A stretch of 49,785 bases of DNA from Salinisphaeraceae bacterium (GTDB lineage: Bacteria > Pseudomonadota > Gammaproteobacteria > Nevskiales > Salinisphaeraceae). The stretch spans positions 1 to 49,785 of the forward strand of contig NYTH01000044.1 in NCBI GenBank assembly GCA_002683405.1, read 5' to 3'. Under the pieces are notes generated by a model that worked only from the letters and a program-made list of their open reading frames with translations, did not search any database and had not been told where the DNA came from. The translations under genes and the position numbers were made by a program. Shown piece by piece: positions 44,506 to 49,785 of the stretch (positions are counted from its first letter, which is position 1; every line of letters starts with the position of its first letter).

Positions 44506-46170
44506 ATGCCGGACCAAATCGGTCTGCTGGCCACCAATATTGCCCTGCTGCGCAGCCGGGCCAACCGGTTTGCCTACGTGGGCATGGCCATTGCGGTGGC
44601 CGCCGTGCTGGTGGCGACCGCTATTACGGCCTACATGGCCGAAGGCAATATCGGCTTTGCTGCGCTTCTGGCGGCCCAGGCCAGTAGCCCGGCCCTGTGG
44701 CTGCTGGATATCCTGCCTTTCGCCTACGCGTTCTGGGGCCAGTATTCGGCGGTGCTGCTCGCGCGGGAGGCCGGCAGTCTGATCGAGCGCGAGACCGAGG
44801 ACCTTCGGGCCCGCCAGGAGCTGCTTGAAGCCAAGAATATTCAGCACAGCGCCATGGATGACCTGACCGGCCTGGCCGGTCGCGCGCTGTTTTTGGACGT
44901 CACCCAGGATGCGCTCGAAACGCGGGGCAGGAGTGCCGATCGCGTAGGCGTTCTGGTAGTGGACCTAAGGGATTTCAAGGGCATCAATGCCGCTCTGGGG
45001 CTGAGCAACGGTGATCGCGTACTGCGCGCCGTGGCCCGCAGGCTGCGCGAAGCGGCGGGCGATTCGGCCCGTGTGGCGCGGCTGGGCGGCGATCGTTTCG
45101 CGTTGCTTCAGGCGGGCCTTACCAGCCGTGACGGCTTGGTATTGCTGGCCAAGCGGGTGGAGCGCGCCATGGAGGCTCCGATCATCGTCGGCAATCAGAC
45201 TCTGTCGCTCAGCCTGACGGCCGGCGCCGCCATGACGCCCGATGACGGTCGCGACGCCGAAGCGCTGCTCAATTGCGCGGAACTGGCCATGGATGACGCC
45301 AAGCAGCAGGGTACGCCGCTGAGCTTTTATGCGGCCATGCGCGCTCGCAAGGCGGTGTCGGGCGGCGTGTCGGATGAACTCAGGGCGGCCATCGAGCAGA
45401 ATCAGCTCACGCTGTACGCCCAGCCGATCGTGGAGGCCGAGAGCCGGCAGATACGATCGGTGGAGACGCTGCTTCGCTGGGAGCATCCCCAGCGCGGCAT
45501 GATCATGCCCGGCGAGTTCATCGCGCGCGCCGAGCGCAGCGGGCTGATCATGGACCTGACTCGCTGGGTGTTGCGCCGGTCTCTGCAGCTGGCCAAGGAG
45601 CTGCAGCGGGTGGGACAGTCGTTGGATGTGTCGATCAATATCTCGGCGCGCAGCATGCTGGACCCGCATCTGCCCGACATGCTGCGCGACCTGATCGCGG
45701 AGATTCAGATTCATCCCGAGCGCCTGATCCTCGAGATCGTCGAGGACACGGCCATGTCGGACCGGGTCAGCACCCAGCATGTCATCACGCAGCTCGCGGG
45801 TCTGGGCGTGCAGATATCCATCGACGATTTCGGGACCGGCTACTCCCAGCTGGCCAGCCTGCAGCGGCTTCCGGTAAACGAAATCAAGATAGACCGCAGC
45901 TTCGTGGCCGATCTGTTTGCCTCCGAAGCCGACGTCACGCTCATGGAGGCCACCATCAACATGGGGCGGGCGCTGGGGCTGCGGATCGTGGGCGAGGGCG
46001 TCGAAGACGAGCAGCACGCGCAGCGTCTGACAGAACTGGGCTGCCACTGCCTGCAGGGCTTTCACGTTGCGCGACCCATGCCGTCGTCCGAGCTGCTGTC
46101 CTGGATGGAGCGCTGGAAGCTGTACGGCGGCGCGAGCGATGCCGCCGACGAGGAACTGCGGGCCGTCTGA
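44506..46170 (+). CDS. Membrane GGDEF-EAL protein, probable c-di-GMP phosphodiesterase
   Basis: 554 residues. Two N-terminal transmembrane helices (about 23-45 and 50-80), a short coiled linker, a degenerate GGDEF domain (LGGDRFAL in place of GGDEF, and no RxxD I-site), and an EAL domain with near-complete catalysis: ETLLRW for EAL-x-RW, NISARS, EIVED, DDFGTGYS, EIKIDRSFV, GEGVE and CLQGFHVARPM. It should hydrolyse c-di-GMP but not make it. Starts 60 bp after the CinA-like gene. Confidence 0.92.
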   Translation: MPDQIGLLATNIALLRSRANRFAYVGMAIAVAAVLVATAITAYMAEGNIGFAALLAAQASSPALWLLDILPFAYAFWGQYSAVLLAREAGSLIERETEDLRARQELLEAKNIQHSAMDDLTGLAGRALFLDVTQDALETRGRSADRVGVLVVDLRDFKGINAALGLSNGDRVLRAVARRLREAAGDSARVARLGGDRFALLQAGLTSRDGLVLLAKRVERAMEAPIIVGNQTLSLSLTAGAAMTPDDGRDAEALLNCAELAMDDAKQQGTPLSFYAAMRARKAVSGGVSDELRAAIEQNQLTLYAQPIVEAESRQIRSVETLLRWEHPQRGMIMPGEFIARAERSGLIMDLTRWVLRRSLQLAKELQRVGQSLDVSINISARSMLDPHLPDMLRDLIAEIQIHPERLILEIVEDTAMSDRVSTQHVITQLAGLGVQISIDDFGTGYSQLASLQRLPVNEIKIDRSFVADLFASEADVTLMEATINMGRALGLRIVGEGVEDEQHAQRLTELGCHCLQGFHVARPMPSSELLSWMERWKLYGGASDAADEELRAV

Positions 46171-46247
46171 AGCCATGCCGCACCGGGTGATGTGCCGCCC
46201 GTAAAAGATTGGCGGCTCCGGCCGATATATTTTGATAGGGCGGGCTA

Positions 46248-46274
46248 TTGACTCCACCATGGACGCGCTAATAT
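46248..46274 (+). promoter_or_regulatory. Possible promoter for the response-regulator/GGDEF pair
   Basis: TTGACT (46248-46253) and TAATAT (46269-46274, 15-bp spacer) or ATATTC (46271-46276, 17-bp spacer), in the 189-bp gap after the EAL gene, about 85 bp before the response regulator. Confidence 0.4.
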
Positions 46275-46359
46275 TCGGTGTGGCCGGACCGGTCGGGTGT
46301 TGCCGGTGAAGCGGCCTGATACGCGTCGTCAGGCGACATGAGAACGGGGCACCCAGCTA

Positions 46360-46812
46360 ATGGTGATAACGGCCATGCAGCAGGACAGCAAGAGAATACT
46401 GCTCGTCGAGGACAATCCCGCCGATGTTCGGCTGACGCAGGAAGTTCTGCGCGAAAGCCGGTCGGCTGTTGCGCTGGATGTCGTGCGCGACGGCGAGCAG
46501 GCGCTGGCGTTTCTGCGGCGGCAGGGCGAATACGCCGACGCCCGGCGACCCGATATTGTCCTGCTCGATCTCAATCTGCCGCGCAAGGACGGCCGCGAAG
46601 TGCTGGCCGACCTGAAGACCGACCCCGAACTGCAGACGATTCCGGTAATCATGCTCACCACGTCCAAGGCCGAGCACGACGTGGCCGACTGCTATGCCAA
46701 GCACGTCAACGCCTACATCATCAAGCCGGTGGATCTGGACGAGTTCGTCGAGGTCATGGAGGTGGTTGAGCGACACTGGCTGCGAACTGTGCGGCTGCCG
46801 CCGGCCCACTGA
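46360..46812 (+). CDS. Single-domain response regulator (Rcp1-like)
   Basis: 150 residues, a single REC domain: ILLVEDNPADVRL with the acidic pair, phospho-acceptor Asp in VLLDLNLPRKDG, the Thr/Ser switch in IMLTTSK, and the Lys in YIIKPVDLDEFVEVM. The NPADVRLTQEVL and LNLPRKDGREVL signature is that of the Rcp1-type regulators. ATG at 46375 (MQQDSKRI) is an alternative start. Only 2 bp separate it from the next gene, so it is likely a phospho-relay partner of the downstream REC-GGDEF protein. No histidine kinase gene is nearby. Confidence 0.93.
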   Translation: MVITAMQQDSKRILLVEDNPADVRLTQEVLRESRSAVALDVVRDGEQALAFLRRQGEYADARRPDIVLLDLNLPRKDGREVLADLKTDPELQTIPVIMLTTSKAEHDVADCYAKHVNAYIIKPVDLDEFVEVMEVVERHWLRTVRLPPAH

Positions 46813-46814
46813 TC

Positions 46815-48599
46815 ATGCCGCGCGGACCCGAAGACCACGACGGCTACGCCAGTTCACTGGAGCCGACCGCTTTCGGTGCGGATCGCCGTCTGCGGGTGCT
46901 GGTGGTGGAGGATTCAGTCCTGGATGCGCAGCTGGTGGAGGCCAATCTGGCCGACAGTCAACTCGGGCCCTACATCGACGTGCAGCATGTCAAGTCGCTG
47001 GCCGACGCGGAGAAGCTGCTCGCCGGCGAAACCTTCGACTGCATCCTGCTGGATCTGGGCCTGCCCGACGGCGTGGGGCCGCAGAACGTGAATTATCTGC
47101 GCGAGCGCAACCGCAAGATTCCCATCGTCGTGATGACCGGCGATGATCGCGATGAGAGCGGTCTGCGGGCCATCCACTACGGGGCCCAGGAGTATCTGAT
47201 CAAGGGGCAGGTCGAGGGCGACGCGCTCACACGGATCATTCGGCACGCTACCGAGCGCAACCGGCTTGTGATGGAACTCGAGGCCCTGCGCGAGCGCGAG
47301 TATTTCCTGGCGACGCACGATCCGCTGACCAATCTGCCCAACCGTCAGCTGTTCCGCGATCGCGCCGAACTGGCACTGGCCCAGGCCCGCCGTCACGATC
47401 AGAAGGTGGCCCTGTGCTTCATCGACCTCGACGGCTTCAAGCCGGTCAACGACATCTACGGCCACGCGGTGGGTGATGAACTGCTGCGTCGCGTGGCCAA
47501 CGAACTGGCGCACGAAGTACGGCAGACCGATACCGTGGCCCGCATTGGCGGCGACGAATTTGCCATTCTGCTCATGCCGGCGGGCGGACGCAGCGAAATC
47601 GAGAACCTCGCGCAGCGTTTCGCGCAGCGCATCAGCGACATCCAACGGGTGCTGGACCACGACGTGCACATTGCGGCCAGCGTGGGTGTGGCGCTCTACC
47701 CCGAGCACAGCCATACGGTGGACGAATTACTGCAGCATGCCGATATGGCGATGTACTGCGCCAAGGGAGCCAGGGACAAGTCGGTGTGCACCTACGACGA
47801 AAAGATTGCCGAAGCCCCGGCCAGTCACGCCCGCTTGGCCGTTGAGCTGGGCAAGGCGCTGAATTCCGATCAGCTGCTGCCGTTCTATCAGCCCTGGTGG
47901 GATATCGACGAAGACCGCATGGCCGGTGTGGAAGTGCTTGCCCGATGGCAGACGCCCAATGGCGAATTGATCTATCCGGATGACTTTCTGCCCGCCACCG
48001 ACAACAGCAGCCATCTGCTCGAACTGGGCAAGCGCATGCTCACGCAGGCCGCCCAACAATGGGTGCGCTGGCGCGAGCAGAACATCGTGCCGCCCAGGGT
48101 CGAGGTGAATCTGTCGCTGCGTGAACTGCGGGAACAGAGCTACCTCGAAGCGCTGCTGGAGGCCTCGGAGCGCGCGGGGCTGCCCGCCAGTCAGCTACAG
48201 ATACAGATCAGCGGCCGCGACCTGCTGCGCAACCGGGACACGGTCACGGGCAATCGCATCGGCTATCTGCGCGCGCAGGGTGTGCGCATCGGGCTGGGCA
48301 ACGTGGACATCAACACACCGGCGGCGCTGCTTGCGCCCTGGCAGATCGACAGTATCCGCCTGAGCCGTTCCTGGCTGCCGCATGACGCCGCCAAGGGATT
48401 GAACGGGCAGGGAAGGGTGCTGGAGCGCATGCAGGAGGTCGCCCGGGGCAAGCAGTGCGACCTGATCGTCAACGGGGTCGAGACGGACAGTCATTACCGG
48501 ACGCTGCGTGAAGCCGGTTGCCGCTACCTGCAGGGCTTCTGGCGGGCACCCGCGTCGGACGGCACGGCGCTGGCGCGTCTGCTTCGACAGGCTCGGTAG
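46815..48599 (+). CDS. REC-GGDEF-EAL response regulator, probable diguanylate cyclase
   Basis: 594 residues. REC domain (about 26-140; VVEDSVLDAQLVE, ILLDLGLPDG, VVMTGDD, YLIKGQ), GGDEF domain with intact IGGDEFA and an RxxD inhibitory site (RQTD) five residues earlier, and a C-terminal EAL domain that has lost most catalytic residues: GNVDINTPAALL where DDFGTG should be, SIRLSRSW in place of the KID motif, and IQISGRD where the catalytic Glu normally lies. It should therefore synthesise c-di-GMP under REC control, using the dead EAL as a sensor or binding module. Confidence 0.92.
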   Translation: MPRGPEDHDGYASSLEPTAFGADRRLRVLVVEDSVLDAQLVEANLADSQLGPYIDVQHVKSLADAEKLLAGETFDCILLDLGLPDGVGPQNVNYLRERNRKIPIVVMTGDDRDESGLRAIHYGAQEYLIKGQVEGDALTRIIRHATERNRLVMELEALREREYFLATHDPLTNLPNRQLFRDRAELALAQARRHDQKVALCFIDLDGFKPVNDIYGHAVGDELLRRVANELAHEVRQTDTVARIGGDEFAILLMPAGGRSEIENLAQRFAQRISDIQRVLDHDVHIAASVGVALYPEHSHTVDELLQHADMAMYCAKGARDKSVCTYDEKIAEAPASHARLAVELGKALNSDQLLPFYQPWWDIDEDRMAGVEVLARWQTPNGELIYPDDFLPATDNSSHLLELGKRMLTQAAQQWVRWREQNIVPPRVEVNLSLRELREQSYLEALLEASERAGLPASQLQIQISGRDLLRNRDTVTGNRIGYLRAQGVRIGLGNVDINTPAALLAPWQIDSIRLSRSWLPHDAAKGLNGQGRVLERMQEVARGKQCDLIVNGVETDSHYRTLREAGCRYLQGFWRAPASDGTALARLLRQAR

Positions 48600-48655
48600 G
48601 GCCCACCTGCGGGCCGCGGCGCCCGCCTGGCGCCGCCGCGTCAGCCGATACGCCG

Positions 48656-49785
48656 CTAGCGCTTCTCGCCCGCCAGGTACAGCCAGGTTTCCACCACGGT
48701 ATCCGGGTTGAGCGACATGCTCTCGATACCCTGTTCCAGCAGCCACTTGGCCAGGTCCGGATAGTCGGACGGGCCCTGGCCGCAGATACCCACGTATTTG
48801 CCCTGGCGAGTACAGGCCGTAATGGCCATTTCCAGCATCTTTTTCACCGCCGGGTCGCGTTCGTCGAACAGGTGCGAGATGAGCCCCGAGTCGCGGTCCA
48901 GCCCCAGCGAAAGCTGCGTCATGTCGTTCGAGCCGATCGAGAATCCGTCGAAGTACTCCAGGAACTGATCCGCCAGAACGGCGTTGGACGGCAGCTCACA
49001 CATCATGATGAGTTTCAGGTCGTTCTTGCCGCGTTCCAGGCCATGCCGGGCCAGCAACTGCGTGACGCCCCGGGCCTCGTCGAGGGTGCGCACAAAGGGA
49101 ATCATCACCTGCACATTGGTCAGGCCCATGTCGTTGCGCACCCGCTTCATGGCCTCGATTTCAAGCTCGAAGCAGCGGCGGAAATCATCGGACAGATAGC
49201 GTGACGCGCCGCGCCAGCCGATCATGGGATTCTCTTCATCCGGCTCGAAATGCTCGCCGCCGATGAGGTTGGCGTACTCGTTGGACTTGAAGTCGGACAG
49301 CCGCACGATGACCGGCTCCGGCGCAAAAGCCGCGCCGATGGTGGCAATGCCCTCGGCAAGCCGATCCACATAGAAACTGACCGGATCGGCGTAGCCGGCA
49401 ATGTGGTGCTTTATGGTCCGCTGCAGTTCCGGGGCCTGCTGGTCGAATTCCAGCAGCGCGCGCGGATGCACGCCGATCATCCGGTTGATGATGAATTCCA
49501 GTCGGGCCAGACCCACGCCCTTGTTGGGCGTGGCGGTGAAGGCGAACGCGCGGTCCGGGTTGCCCACGTTCATCATGATCTTCACGGGAATTTCGGGCAG
49601 CTCGGCCATTTCGACCTTGCTGACGTCGAATTCCAGCTCGCCTTCGTAGACGTAGCCGGTATCGCCCTCGGCGCAGGACACCGTCACCGGCGTGCCGTCC
49701 TTGAGCGTTTCGGTGGCATCGCCACAGCCCACCACGGCCGCAATGCCCAGTTCGCGAGCAATGATGGCGGCGTGGCAGGTCCGCC
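48656..49785 (-). CDS. ppsA: Phosphoenolpyruvate synthase, C-terminal part (5' end outside window)
   Basis: Converts pyruvate and ATP to phosphoenolpyruvate, AMP and phosphate. About 375 residues are present, starting from the right edge in [16 protein letters not shown], which holds the phospho-accepting His. The PEP/pyruvate-binding TIM barrel follows: [74 protein letters not shown], and the catalytic Cys in [11 protein letters not shown]. The N-terminal ATP-binding domain lies beyond the window. Convergent with the REC-GGDEF-EAL gene with 56 bp between and no T-rich terminator seen. Confidence 0.97.
   Translation of the reverse strand, partial: RTCHAAIIARELGIAAVVGCGDATETLKDGTPVTVSCAEGDTGYVYEGELEFDVSKVEMAELPEIPVKIMMNVGNPDRAFAFTATPNKGVGLARLEFIINRMIGVHPRALLEFDQQAPELQRTIKHHIAGYADPVSFYVDRLAEGIATIGAAFAPEPVIVRLSDFKSNEYANLIGGEHFEPDEENPMIGWRGASRYLSDDFRRCFELEIEAMKRVRNDMGLTNVQVMIPFVRTLDEARGVTQLLARHGLERGKNDLKLIMMCELPSNAVLADQFLEYFDGFSIGSNDMTQLSLGLDRDSGLISHLFDERDPAVKKMLEMAITACTRQGKYVGICGQGPSDYPDLAKWLLEQGIESMSLNPDTVVETWLYLAGEKR

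Overview
The window is a 49.8 kb piece of a GC-rich (roughly two thirds G+C by eye) gammaproteobacterial chromosome. The evidence is gene order: mutL-miaA-hfq-hflX-hflK-hflC, hisZ-purA, rnr-rlmB-rpsF-rpsR-rplI-dnaB-alr-radA and ffh-rpsP-rimM-trmD-rplS are classic gammaproteobacterial linkages. Together with an acyl-homoserine-lactone circuit and an ergothioneine cluster they suggest a free-living or marine lineage, perhaps Salinisphaerales/Nevskiales. That placement is inference; no 16S gene is present. No phage, insertion sequence or CRISPR array was seen.

Layout. 1-8369: housekeeping block running rightward (mutL 3' end, miaA, hfq, hflX, hflK, hflC, a DUF2065 gene, hisZ, purA). 8370-9063: a noncoding region with a tandem array of 124-bp units abutting a leftward tRNA-Leu(CAG) gene that has its own strong promoter. 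9166-18266: rnr, an OmpA-family lipoprotein, rlmB, the S6-S18-L9 operon, dnaB, alr and radA, with clear terminators after the lipoprotein gene and rplI. 18286-20525: leftward CorB-like (CNNM/CBS) and CorE/YpjD-like genes. 20634-24526: rightward ffh, rpsP, rimM, trmD and rplS. 24599-26166: leftward NlpC/P60-like lipoprotein lacking its catalytic Cys, then trxB. 26298-31237: sppA, a glutathionyl-hydroquinone reductase, a leftward phosphodiesterase and metC. 31234-35119: nadC, then a divergent ergothioneine cluster (egtB and egtC leftward, egtD rightward). 35138-38241: a leftward quorum-sensing locus of two luxR-type genes, a luxI-type synthase with an upstream lux box, and an unrecognised 130-residue protein translationally coupled to luxI. 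38428-41223: argF, argD and a superoxide dismutase gene, leftward. 41445-48599: a solitary hydantoinase B, grxD, a CinA-like protein, then a cyclic-di-GMP module (EAL protein, single-domain response regulator, REC-GGDEF-EAL protein). 48656-49785: the 3' part of ppsA, leftward.

How it fits together. Most of the window is core information processing: translation, tRNA and rRNA modification, replication, repair, protein targeting and membrane proteolysis. Stress and redox functions (Hfq, HflKC, RNase R, TrxB, GrxD, superoxide dismutase, ergothioneine) are scattered between. The accessory signal is concentrated in the tRNA-Leu repeat array, the luxR-luxR-luxI-orf locus and the c-di-GMP cluster, whose two GGDEF/EAL proteins have lost opposite halves of their catalytic motifs. 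These, with the pseudo-NlpC lipoprotein and the low-complexity insertions in HflK, L9 and S16, are the points most worth a second look.
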